A stretch of DNA of 64,000 bases from Bacteroidota bacterium (GTDB lineage: Bacteria; Bacteroidota; Bacteroidia; Flavobacteriales_D; Crocinitomicaceae), in NCBI GenBank assembly GCA_030148165.1, contig JASBTZ010000007.1:372001-436000 (forward strand), read 5' to 3'. The position numbers were made by a program, and so were the translations under genes. Positions 1-7,950 of this stretch are shown here, piece after piece. Under the pieces are notes generated by a model. That model did not search any database. It was given only the letters and a program-made list of their open reading frames with translations, and was not told the DNA's origin. Each line of letters opens with the position of its first letter. The first letter of the stretch is position 1.

Positions 1-370
1 GAATCTCTCCGGTAAAGCTGTTAACTATTGGATGCAGGCAGAGAAAATCTCCAAACATAATCTGCTGGTTATCACGGATGACATCGCTTTGCCATTTGGA
101 AAGTTGCGCATGAAAGGCAAAGGATCTGACGGAGGCCACAATGGACTCAAAGACATTCAGGCAGTGCTCAACACGTCCGAATATGCAAGACTCCGATTTG
201 GTGTTGGCAATGACTTTCATCCCGGGCAACAAGCAGATTATGTTCTGAGTGAATGGAACCCTGATGAGGCTGCAAATCTCGATGAACGAATCAAGGTCGC
301 TCTGGAATTCATTAAAGGCTTTTCTACCATAGGTTTACAGCGAACCATGTCTAACTGGAATAACAAGTAA
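1..370 (+). CDS. pth: peptidyl-tRNA hydrolase, 3' part (5' end outside window)
   Basis: The reading frame is open from base 2 and begins inside the gene, so this is the C-terminal two thirds of peptidyl-tRNA hydrolase, which recycles peptidyl-tRNAs that drop off the ribosome. The first residues, NLSGKAVNYW, match the family's MNxSGxxV segment. Further on come the DDIALPFGKLRMKGKGSDGGHNG core, with the Asp and Gly-rich substrate-binding loop, and the RLRFGVG block. The end, including FHPGQQADYVLSEW, is typical of Bacteroidota Pth. The gene ends 68 bp before asnS. The truncation is caused by the window edge and is not a mutation. Confidence 0.93.
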   Translation, partial: NLSGKAVNYWMQAEKISKHNLLVITDDIALPFGKLRMKGKGSDGGHNGLKDIQAVLNTSEYARLRFGVGNDFHPGQQADYVLSEWNPDEAANLDERIKVALEFIKGFSTIGLQRTMSNWNNK

Positions 371-386
371 ATTATTCTAACTGAAC

Positions 387-418
387 TTGCTCATTGGTTT
401 CAATTCTTGCTATTTTTG
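387..418 (+). promoter_or_regulatory. candidate promoter of asnS
   Basis: TATTTTTG at 411-418 fits the Bacteroidota -7 consensus TAnnTTTG. A TTGC at 387-390 lies 20 bases upstream, where the -33 TTTG/TTG element is expected. The ATG of asnS follows 20 bases after the -7 box, giving a short leader. This is a consensus match only, without experimental support. Confidence 0.4.
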
Positions 419-438
419 GTGCTTCAATTTAGCATCAA

Positions 439-1878
439 ATGAAAAGACAGAAAATAGCAGCTGTATTGGGTGGCGCGGACATCAATCAGGATGTTCTGGT
501 CAAGGGATGGGTTCGTTCATTTCGGGCGAATCGTTTCATCGCGTTGAACGATGGTTCAACAATCAAAAATATCCAGGCTGTTGTTGACTTTGAGAACTTC
601 GACGAAGCACTGTTAAAACGTGTAACGACAGGCTCGGCAATTGCTATAACCGGAAAGCTGGTTGAGTCGCAAGGTGCAGGTCAGGCGGTTGAAATTCAGG
701 TGGAAAACCTGGAGGTTATCGGTGATGCTAATCCGGATGAGGTTCAGAAGACGGTGATGCAGCCGAAGAAGCATAGCATGGAGTTTCTTCGTGAGCAAGC
801 GCACCTCCGTTTCAGAACAAATACCTTTGGAGCGGTGTTCAGAATCAGACATGCAGTTGCTTATGCCATTCACAAGTACTTTAACGATAATGGATTCTAC
901 TATCTGCACACTCCGATTATTACGGGTTCAGATGCTGAAGGAGCTGGAGAGATGTTTCGTGTGAGTATCCTCGACCCAAAGAACCCACCACTGAACGATG
1001 ATGGCGAAGTTGATTTCAAAGAAGACTTTTTTGGGAAGCAGGTTAACCTGACTGTTTCGGGTCAGCTTGAAGCTGAGCTTGGAGCATTGGCTCTTGGACA
1101 GGTTTATACTTTTGGTCCAACATTCCGCGCTGAAAACTCTAACACTTCTCGGCACCTGGCTGAGTTTTGGATGATCGAACCGGAAGTCGCGTTCTACGAT
1201 TTGAAGGACAACATGGACCTTACGGAGGAATTCCTGAAGTACATTGCAAACTATGTTCTTGAAAATTGTGCAGATGATCTGGAATTCCTGAACGAGCGCG
1301 AGGCAAAAGAGCAGCAACAGAAACCGCAAAATGAGCGACATGAACTATCACTTATAGACCGAATCAAGTTTGTCGCAAATAACGAATTCAAGCGATTAAC
1401 ATATACGGAAGCAATTGATGTATTGCGTAATTCGAAGCCCTATAAAAAAGGGAAGTTCGAGTACGATGTGGAGTGGGGTGTTGATCTGCAAAGTGAGCAT
1501 GAGCGATACCTGGTAGAGAAGGAATATAAGTGTCCGGTGATCCTAAGTGATTACCCGGCTGAAATCAAAGCATTTTACATGCGCCAGAATGATGATGGCA
1601 AAACAGTTGCAGCTATGGACGTTCTTTTCCCCGGTATCGGTGAAATAGTTGGAGGATCACAGCGTGAGGAACGATTGGATATACTCAAGAAAAAATGTGC
1701 TGACTTCGATGTGCCTGAAGAAGAAATCTGGTGGTATTTAGAAACACGTAAATTCGGTTCTGTACCTCATGCAGGATTTGGGTTGGGCTTTGAACGTATG
1801 GTCATGTTCGTGACTGGAATGACAAATATTCGCGATGTTATACCTTTTCCACGGACACCACAAAACGCTGAGTTTTAA
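439..1878 (+). CDS. asnS: asparaginyl-tRNA synthetase
   Basis: Class IIb aminoacyl-tRNA synthetase that charges tRNA-Asn in the cytoplasm. The 479 residues match the usual length of the bacterial enzyme. An N-terminal OB-fold anticodon-binding domain (about residues 15-100) begins at VKGWVRSFR. The catalytic domain shows the motif 1 region around 150-172 ([16 protein letters not shown]), motif 2 at about 229-249 ([16 protein letters not shown]), and motif 3 at about 446-473 ([12 protein letters not shown], with the ATP-binding arginine). The insertion around [20 protein letters not shown] is common in AsnRS. The ATG at 439 lies just after a candidate promoter. rpoN follows 54 bp downstream on the same strand, a pairing seen in many Bacteroidota. 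Confidence 0.97.
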   Translation: MKRQKIAAVLGGADINQDVLVKGWVRSFRANRFIALNDGSTIKNIQAVVDFENFDEALLKRVTTGSAIAITGKLVESQGAGQAVEIQVENLEVIGDANPDEVQKTVMQPKKHSMEFLREQAHLRFRTNTFGAVFRIRHAVAYAIHKYFNDNGFYYLHTPIITGSDAEGAGEMFRVSILDPKNPPLNDDGEVDFKEDFFGKQVNLTVSGQLEAELGALALGQVYTFGPTFRAENSNTSRHLAEFWMIEPEVAFYDLKDNMDLTEEFLKYIANYVLENCADDLEFLNEREAKEQQQKPQNERHELSLIDRIKFVANNEFKRLTYTEAIDVLRNSKPYKKGKFEYDVEWGVDLQSEHERYLVEKEYKCPVILSDYPAEIKAFYMRQNDDGKTVAAMDVLFPGIGEIVGGSQREERLDILKKKCADFDVPEEEIWWYLETRKFGSVPHAGFGLGFERMVMFVTGMTNIRDVIPFPRTPQNAEF

Positions 1879-1932
1879 AAAAGGTACGGTTTTAGTAAAA
1901 TAATAGCTAAATTAAGGTAGAATTAGTCGACT

Positions 1933-3372
1933 ATGGCATTAAAGCAACATCTTCAACAAAAGCTCGAACAGAGGCTTTCTCCACAACAGATTCAGTTGAT
2001 GAAGTTGTTGCAGGTACCTACGATGGAGCTTGAGCAGCGAATCAAGCAAGAGATCGAAGAAAACCCGGCTCTTGAAGAAGGAGCGGAAAAGGATGAGGAC
2101 GAGTTAGAAGAGGATGAGTATGATGATGCAGATAACGATGAGGAGGAATTCGATATATCTGATTATCTCGACGACGATGCCGATTATAAAACACAAGTAA
2201 ATAATAAAGGTAAGGATGACGATGATAAAGTCATTCCATTATCGATAGATCATTCCTTTCATGACCGACTACACGATCAGTTAAATTTATTAAGCCTCAG
2301 CGACAAAGAATTTTTGATAGCCGATACCATTATCGGGAATCTGGATGAGTCCGGTTACCTGAAAAGAGAAATTGACGCCATTGTAGATGATCTGGCCTTT
2401 TCTTCTAATGTCGAAACGAGCGAAGAAGAAGTAGAAAATATTCTGAAATTGATTCAGGATCTTGATCCTGCAGGGGTTGGGGCAAGAAACCTAAGGGAAT
2501 GTTTATTGCTTCAGCTTAACAGAAGACAGGATGGAGACATCACGAAATACACCGCTAAGAAAATTCTGGAAGAGCTCTTCGAAGAATTCACCAAGAAGCA
2601 TTACGATAAGATAAAGAAGAAATTGGAGATTGATGATAATGATCTTAAAGAGGCGATCGAAGAAATCATTCGTCTTAATCCAAAACCGGGAGGCTCTACA
2701 AAAGAGTCAAGTGGTAACGTAGCTCAAATCGTTCCTGATTTCCAGGTATACGAGCGTGAAGGTCAACTTCAGCTGACCATTAATGGTAGAAATGCACCGG
2801 AGTTAAAAGTCAGCCGAGACTACAAAAACATGCTGAAGAAGTATGCGGAAGGTGCGAAAACAACCAAGTCTGATAAGGAAGCCTTTACTTTCGTAAAACA
2901 AAAGTTGGATGGAGCCAAGTGGTTTATTGATGCGATTAAACAACGTCAGAACACCTTGTTGTTGACCATGGATGCTATCATGAATTATCAGAAAGAATAT
3001 TTCCTTTCCGGTGATGAAACTAAGCTCAAACCAATGATCCTAAAGGATATTGCCGAAAAAGTAGATCTGGATATTTCAACTATTTCTCGAGTGGCGAACA
3101 GTAAATATGTACAAACTTCTCAGGGAATATTTCCATTGAAATACTTCTTTTCAGAGTCGCTATCTACTGATTCTGGAGAGGAAGTGTCAACCCGAGAAGT
3201 AAAAAAGATCTTGAGCGAGGCAGTTGAAGGTGAAAATAAACGTAAACCGTTAACGGATGAGAAGCTGGCAACGCTACTCAAAGATAAGGGATACAATATT
3301 GCCCGAAGAACAGTCGCTAAATACAGAGAGCAACTGAATATTCCGGTTGCACGACTTCGAAAGGAACTTTAA
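1933..3372 (+). CDS. rpoN: RNA polymerase sigma-54 factor
   Basis: Alternative sigma factor that directs RNA polymerase to -24/-12 promoters and needs AAA+ activators. Region I is the glutamine-rich N terminus (about residues 3-48, QQKLEQRLSPQQIQLMKLLQ). Region II is strongly acidic (about 50-95), as is usual. The core-binding domain spans roughly 115-310, and the DNA-binding domain follows with a helix-turn-helix near DISTISRVANSKYVQT. The diagnostic RpoN box ARRTVAKYRE lies at residues 457-466. The length of 479 is normal. Its stop codon overlaps the ATG of the next gene (TAATG), so the two are probably translationally coupled. Confidence 0.97.
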   Translation: MALKQHLQQKLEQRLSPQQIQLMKLLQVPTMELEQRIKQEIEENPALEEGAEKDEDELEEDEYDDADNDEEEFDISDYLDDDADYKTQVNNKGKDDDDKVIPLSIDHSFHDRLHDQLNLLSLSDKEFLIADTIIGNLDESGYLKREIDAIVDDLAFSSNVETSEEEVENILKLIQDLDPAGVGARNLRECLLLQLNRRQDGDITKYTAKKILEELFEEFTKKHYDKIKKKLEIDDNDLKEAIEEIIRLNPKPGGSTKESSGNVAQIVPDFQVYEREGQLQLTINGRNAPELKVSRDYKNMLKKYAEGAKTTKSDKEAFTFVKQKLDGAKWFIDAIKQRQNTLLLTMDAIMNYQKEYFLSGDETKLKPMILKDIAEKVDLDISTISRVANSKYVQTSQGIFPLKYFFSESLSTDSGEEVSTREVKKILSEAVEGENKRKPLTDEKLATLLKDKGYNIARRTVAKYREQLNIPVARLRKEL

Positions 3373-4019
3373 TGAAGATCATTGCACAAGCCATTTCATG
3401 GATTTTCTTGCCGTTATTTATGCCGGTATATGGCTTACTTCTGACTATGTACGTTCCGTCTCAGCAGGACTATTTTTTCAATTATGATTGTGTCTACGCA
3501 ATGTATCCTCCGGCGAAGGCGGTTATTCTCGCAACCTATATTCTGTTTTGTGTTTTGGCTCCCGGCATTTCAATTATAATAATGAGACGAAGTGGCTTCA
3601 TTACAACCATTGAAATGGAGAAGAAAGAGGAACGGAACATTCCGATTCTGGTCATGCTGACGTATTGCCTCATTCTATATTTCTGGATTTTCATTAAAGT
3701 CGGCGACTCGTCGATGGTTCCTAAGTTTATTTTATCACTTCCGATTTCCGGAGTATTTGTCACTTTAGCCTTTTTCTTTCTCAATAAATGGAGGAAGTTA
3801 AGTATTCATGCTGCCGCGGCGGGGATAGTCGTAGGGTATATTTTGGCTTATATTTTGTATCAAACACAATTTGAACTGTGGATGCTAACAGCATCAATCC
3901 TCGTCTCCGGAATTATTATGTCGGCACGTGTGTATTTAAAAAAACATACCGTAACTGAAGTATTATTGGGATGGGTTGTTGGATGTTTGCTTACCTTTGG
4001 AGTGAATTATTTATACTAG
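3372..4019 (+). CDS. PAP2-superfamily-like integral membrane protein
   Basis: A 215-residue protein with about seven hydrophobic segments (near residues 5-28, 49-70, 90-112, 120-140, 145-163, 168-188 and 193-215). The last part, SARVYLKKHTVTEVLLGWVVG, resembles the third signature of PAP2 phosphatases (S-R-x5-H-x3-D-x3-G), with R186, H192 and a Glu (E196) in place of Asp. The lysine-rich first signature and the PSGH second signature are not clear, although His occurs in SIHAAAAG. It may therefore be a divergent lipid or undecaprenyl-type phosphatase or an inactive relative. It overlaps rpoN by one base and lies 16 bp before the M48 gene, so it is probably in one transcript with both. Confidence 0.7.
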   Translation: MKIIAQAISWIFLPLFMPVYGLLLTMYVPSQQDYFFNYDCVYAMYPPAKAVILATYILFCVLAPGISIIIMRRSGFITTIEMEKKEERNIPILVMLTYCLILYFWIFIKVGDSSMVPKFILSLPISGVFVTLAFFFLNKWRKLSIHAAAAGIVVGYILAYILYQTQFELWMLTASILVSGIIMSARVYLKKHTVTEVLLGWVVGCLLTFGVNYLY

Positions 4020-4035
4020 AAAATAATTGGTAGTT

Positions 4036-4842
4036 ATGAAGTCAAGTAATTTAATCATTGTATTGTTATCGACCTTTATTCTTGCGGCATGTGGAACCGT
4101 TAACGAGAAAAATAAAGGAAAGGGATTTAATCTTTTTACTGTTCAACAAGATAAAGAGTTAGGAGCTCAGGTTGCTGCGGAAATTGCAGCGGATCAGGAA
4201 CAATTTCCAACCCTTGATTCTACGCAGTATCCGGAAGTATATAAGTACCTCTACGATGTCAGAGATAAGCTTCTGGCTACAGGTGAGATAGATTATAAAG
4301 AAGAGTTTAATTGGAAATTAACCGTGATTCACGATGATAGTACATTGAACGCATTCTGTACGCCTGGTGGATATATTTATATATACACGGGGATACTTAA
4401 GTTTTTAGACTCTGAAGATCAGTTTGCAGGTGTTCTTGGACATGAAATGGCTCATGCCGATCAACGTCACTCGACTCGTCAAATGACGAAAATGTTTGGA
4501 GTACAGATTCTGTTAGATGTTCTCGCGGGTAACCGTGCAGCATTAAAGCAGGTAACTGGTGCATTAGTAGGACTGAAATTTTCCAGAAAGCATGAAGAAG
4601 AAGCCGATATGAAATCAGTAGAATATTTATGTCCGACAGATTACAATGCTGACGGTGGCGCTGGCTTCTTTATAAAGATCGAGGAAATGGGCGGAGGTAG
4701 AGTTCCGGAATTTTTAAGCACGCATCCGGATCCTGGAGACCGAATTGAAAACTTTCAAAATAATAAAATTGTAATGGGATGCCAGGGAAATAATAATTAC
4801 AAGACGGAGTTTGAAAAAATGGTAAGTAAGTTACCCGGGTAA
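4036..4842 (+). CDS. M48 family zinc metallopeptidase lipoprotein
   Basis: Membrane-anchored zinc peptidase of the LoiP/BepA/Oma1-like M48 type, likely involved in envelope protein quality control. The ATG at 4036 gives a clean lipoprotein signal peptide with lipobox LAAC (C19); the in-frame TTG at 4027 would only add three residues. The catalytic HEMAH lies at residues 136-140. The downstream HEEEAD (about 186-191) supplies the third zinc-ligand glutamate. The final FLSTHPDPGDRIENF is the usual substrate-binding STHP motif. It is about 268 residues long, the size of a single-domain member without TPRs. It is probably co-transcribed with the upstream PAP2-like gene. Confidence 0.92.
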   Translation: MKSSNLIIVLLSTFILAACGTVNEKNKGKGFNLFTVQQDKELGAQVAAEIAADQEQFPTLDSTQYPEVYKYLYDVRDKLLATGEIDYKEEFNWKLTVIHDDSTLNAFCTPGGYIYIYTGILKFLDSEDQFAGVLGHEMAHADQRHSTRQMTKMFGVQILLDVLAGNRAALKQVTGALVGLKFSRKHEEEADMKSVEYLCPTDYNADGGAGFFIKIEEMGGGRVPEFLSTHPDPGDRIENFQNNKIVMGCQGNNNYKTEFEKMVSKLPG

Positions 4843-4899
4843 CTTAGATAATTTTTTGTACATTGATTTTATTCTTTCGAGACTAGTACCATACATACA

Positions 4900-5892
4900 A
4901 TGAAAGAAAAACGTACATCACTTAATGACATTGCTAAGGCGCTTAACGTGTCTAAGGCTACTGTGTCTTTTGTCCTTAATGGAAAAGGTGATCAGTTTAA
5001 CATAAGCAAGGAAAAGCAGAGACTCATCAAAGAGAAGGCTAAAGAACTTTCTTATGTACCAAACTTTTTCGCTAAAAGCTTAAGGCATGGGGAGACGAAG
5101 ACAATTGGGCTGGTGTTACCCGATATTTCCAACCCCTTCTATGCCGAGATTTGTAAAACAGTGCAGGAAAAACTTTATGATTCCGGATACAATACATTTA
5201 TCGTAAATACGAACGATGATATGGAGCTGGAAAAAGTGCTAATGCGTGAGCTCATTCAGCGTAGTATTGATGGAATGATCATTTCTCCAAGTAACAATAT
5301 TCAGAACCTGATTCCAATTTTACTTGAAACACATATACCGGTTGTATTTACTGATCGTCCTGGAGATGAGAATGCAGACTTTGTTGGAATTGATAACCTT
5401 TCTGAAGCTGAACGATTGATTAAATCTTTTAGTGTCAAGCCAAAAAGACTGGTAGCCTTGGTTCCATCCCCGGCGGATATTTCGACTATTCAAGATAGAA
5501 TTGAAGGAACGAAAAAAGCCTGCGAAAACAACGACATTGAGTTTGAGTATCTCGACTTTACTAGTGATCAACAAAAAATAGATGAAATGATTGTAGAGGA
5601 ATTAGCTAAAGGGGCCGATTCTTTTATTTCACTTAATAACAAATGCACGCTTCCTGTGCTTTCCGCATTGAATAAAGCGGGAGCCGCCATACCAGAAGAA
5701 GTTAGGCTAATATCATTTGATGACAGTGATTCATTTGAATACATGGATCCTCCAATAAGTGCATTGAGACAACCTATTTATGATATCGCGGTACAGTCAG
5801 TCGATAGACTATATGCGCGACTCAAAGATGGTAAAAACCCGGGTGAGCATTTCATTAAACCATGTGAGTTTATCGCAAGAGGCTCGCATTAA
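4900..5892 (+). CDS. LacI family transcriptional regulator
   Basis: DNA-binding regulator of 330 residues with the LacI layout. The N-terminal helix-turn-helix (about residues 6-30, SLNDIAKALNVSKATVSFVL) is followed by the hinge helix (about 50-62) and then a periplasmic-binding-protein-like effector domain beginning at KTIGLVLPDISNPFYAEI. The effector domain continues to the usual end (ISALRQPIYDIAVQSVDRL). Members of this family sense sugars or related small molecules. It converges on the lectin gene across a shared hairpin. Two related palindromic sites lie before that lectin gene, which makes it the obvious candidate target. The effector cannot be predicted from sequence. Confidence 0.93.
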   Translation: MKEKRTSLNDIAKALNVSKATVSFVLNGKGDQFNISKEKQRLIKEKAKELSYVPNFFAKSLRHGETKTIGLVLPDISNPFYAEICKTVQEKLYDSGYNTFIVNTNDDMELEKVLMRELIQRSIDGMIISPSNNIQNLIPILLETHIPVVFTDRPGDENADFVGIDNLSEAERLIKSFSVKPKRLVALVPSPADISTIQDRIEGTKKACENNDIEFEYLDFTSDQQKIDEMIVEELAKGADSFISLNNKCTLPVLSALNKAGAAIPEEVRLISFDDSDSFEYMDPPISALRQPIYDIAVQSVDRLYARLKDGKNPGEHFIKPCEFIARGSH

Positions 5893-5926
5893 AAAAAGGC
5901 TCCACCTGGTGAAGCCTTTCTTCTTA
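5891..5926. terminator. bidirectional intrinsic terminator between lacI-type and lectin genes
   Basis: An A-tract (5891-5897) is followed by a stem of about nine pairs with one mismatch. The arms are AGGCTCCACC and GGTGAAGCCT (5897-5917) around a very short loop. A T-rich tail, TTCTTCTT, follows. The A-tract on one side and the T-rich run on the other let it serve both converging genes. Confidence 0.7.
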
Positions 5927-5972
5927 CACTGCAACATAAGCACACTACTACTATACAGCTACTTCAAAGATT

Positions 5973-7742
5973 TTAATGAATAATTATCTTTCTCGAGTCA
6001 AATTCTCCATCTGCATTTTCCGCCAATATGATATACACACCAGGAGATAATTTATTGGTTGGGATAGTGACAAATTTTGATTCCGTTATGGGATTTTCTA
6101 TTAACTGCCCCATACTGTTAGCCATTGAAACAAAAGAATTTTCATTCAGGCTAATTACTATTCGATCTTCATTTTGAACAATGGAATTGATCAATGAAAA
6201 AGAATGACAGTTTCGACTGGAAATAATATCGGTGTATTCGTAATTTCCATCATCATCAACACATTTAAGACGATAATATCGCTGCTTCGAATCTGAAGCT
6301 GTTACAAACAATTCATATTTGTTCTCCTGGAAACTGTTTCCCACGGCATCCACCGTTCCTACAGGAAAGAATAAAAGTCCATCATGGGTGTATTCAAGTC
6401 GAAAATAATCAGCCCTGTTCTCCGAAGATGTCGTCCATGTGAACAATTCACCGTCTTCATCACAAGTTGACTCAAATGAGTTTAATTCTACCGGTAAAAC
6501 GACTACGGTACTTGGACAAAAATACTGCTGGTTGTTCAAACCGCCGGTCGCGGAAGTAGCTCCCCAATACACCTGGCTTTGTCCACCGAATACAGTGTTC
6601 ACAAAATCTCCGTTACAACTTAGTCTTAAATTCCCATCAAAGTAAATATCTAACTGCTGAGTGGTTGCGTTCCAGGCGATCTCTACGGTATACGTACCAC
6701 CATCATCAATATTCTGTCCGCCGGGCTTAGCACAAACTGGACCGCAATACGGCGCTGCACCTTGCATGTTTCCATCTATTTCTACTGCAATATGATCACA
6801 AGCCATGTCGTATAGATGAGTAGGGTTGTCATTATCATAGGTGTCAAACTCAATAGTTAGCGCATTTGATAACCCTCCTGCACCTAGCTGACCACCTGCC
6901 TGACCACAAGCCGTGGAACTACTGGGCTGAAATGTGAATGTATTACCATCCGCACCGCCTATATTGTTGCCGAAATAATAATCCAGTGTTAGGGTGAAGT
7001 TAGATGCGAAGTCAATTTGTGAACCGTTCCATGCACATCCTGTTTGGTTATTAATCTCGTCTGTTAACTGAATACACTGTTCGCCATTAACAGTAATATA
7101 TTGTCCATCACCATTTAATGTCCAGCACGGAGCAGTCCCCATTGTAACCGGGATGGTAATGGTGCCACCGCAATAAGTGTATTCTACCGTATAGCTAGCA
7201 GCCTCTGTTGCATTAGTAATCTCACCGGTTGCTGAATTAATGGTAGCTCCATCCGTAGGAACGGGATTAAATGAAAAAGTCCCAGCGGTATCTCCGGTAA
7301 TATTTGTTGATGCAGTAGTACAGCTTGCGTTGTATGTCACCGACGTTTCTGTTACATTATACGCTAGTATTCCTGAATTTCCTCCGGAGTTATTGCAGCT
7401 ATACTGAGAAATTAACACATGTATGGTTCCGTTGAAAGTTGCTGTCCACGATACATTTGACTGCAAACCGCAAGCATCATCGTTATAGGCTAATTGAGTC
7501 GTATTGTTAGTCTGATTGATTGTAATCTGCGTGTCCCACGATGCTGAGCCACCATTTGAGCAAAAGGTAAAATTATAAATGCTGCCGCAAGTAACGTTGA
7601 TAACATAGTATTGTCCATTTGAAACACTTTGTGTCTGATAAGCTGCAGTAGGACTTAAGCTTCCAGCGTTAGTTCCACCCGTACAGGCAATCGAAAAATT
7701 AGTCAGTAGTACAATGAAAAGAAAACAAAGAAGTGTTTTCAT
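5973..7742 (-). CDS. secreted L-type lectin domain protein with T9SS C-terminal sorting domain
   Basis: Predicted cell-surface or secreted protein of about 589 residues. The ATG at 7742 gives MKTLLCFLFIVLLTNFSIAC, a good signal peptide; a longer in-frame start exists at 7769. An N-terminal region of about 120 residues carries paired cysteines, and a Thr/Asn-rich stretch follows. The middle (from about WTLNGDGQYITVNG to VYWGATSATGG) has the bacterial L-type or legume-like lectin pattern: a beta-sandwich with AGGLSNALTIEFDTYDN, an Asp-rich presumed calcium/sugar site, and a closing WGATSATGG. The C terminus ends with a type A T9SS sorting domain (SPGVYIILAENADGEFDSRKIIIH). It probably binds a glycan. 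Regulation by the neighbouring LacI-type protein is suggested by the operator-like sites upstream. Confidence 0.85.
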   Translation of the reverse strand: MKTLLCFLFIVLLTNFSIACTGGTNAGSLSPTAAYQTQSVSNGQYYVINVTCGSIYNFTFCSNGGSASWDTQITINQTNNTTQLAYNDDACGLQSNVSWTATFNGTIHVLISQYSCNNSGGNSGILAYNVTETSVTYNASCTTASTNITGDTAGTFSFNPVPTDGATINSATGEITNATEAASYTVEYTYCGGTITIPVTMGTAPCWTLNGDGQYITVNGEQCIQLTDEINNQTGCAWNGSQIDFASNFTLTLDYYFGNNIGGADGNTFTFQPSSSTACGQAGGQLGAGGLSNALTIEFDTYDNDNPTHLYDMACDHIAVEIDGNMQGAAPYCGPVCAKPGGQNIDDGGTYTVEIAWNATTQQLDIYFDGNLRLSCNGDFVNTVFGGQSQVYWGATSATGGLNNQQYFCPSTVVVLPVELNSFESTCDEDGELFTWTTSSENRADYFRLEYTHDGLLFFPVGTVDAVGNSFQENKYELFVTASDSKQRYYRLKCVDDDGNYEYTDIISSRNCHSFSLINSIVQNEDRIVISLNENSFVSMANSMGQLIENPITESKFVTIPTNKLSPGVYIILAENADGEFDSRKIIIH

Positions 7743-7771
7743 GGTTTTAGTTTTAAATAGGTTTTGCACCG

Positions 7772-7801
7772 CAAGGATACATCATTAAAACGGTTTAGTA
7801 A
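7772..7801 (-). promoter_or_regulatory. proximal LacI-type operator-like site and weak -7 box of the lectin gene
   Basis: AAAACGGTTTAGTAA (7787-7801) contains an AAA-n-CG-n-TTT core, the CG-centred symmetry typical of LacI-family operators. On the minus strand a TATCCTTG (7772-7779), one mismatch from TAnnTTTG, sits between this site and the lectin ATG. The site would therefore cover the upstream part of the promoter. It shares a 14-15-base segment with the palindrome at 7879-7900. Confidence 0.45.
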
Positions 7802-7878
7802 GGGGGTGCAGAGCTAACTTTTAGCCAATATTGCAGCCGCAAATTGAACAACAGGAAAATTTTGAAGATGATAAATGG

Positions 7879-7900
7879 TTTACTAAACGGATTTAGTAAA
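7879..7900. promoter_or_regulatory. palindromic operator-like site between lectin gene and lysS
   Basis: A perfect nine-base inverted repeat, TTTACTAAA and TTTAGTAAA, surrounds the spacer CGGA. Its right half, AAACGGATTTAGTAA, matches AAAACGGTTTAGTAA at 7787-7801 apart from one inserted base. It lies about 137 bases upstream of the lectin start and about 50 bases beyond the lysS stop. A pair of related sites about 95 bases apart fits a repressor that loops DNA, and the LacI-type gene at 4900 is the natural candidate. No binding evidence exists. Confidence 0.5.
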
Positions 7901-7950
7901 TCATCTTTCTTGTAATCCTAGCAGGTTTTATTTGATTTAAAAAGAGATTC

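Noticed and set aside
928-1341. 137-codon minus-strand frame over asnS
   Set aside because: Antisense to conserved synthetase motifs.
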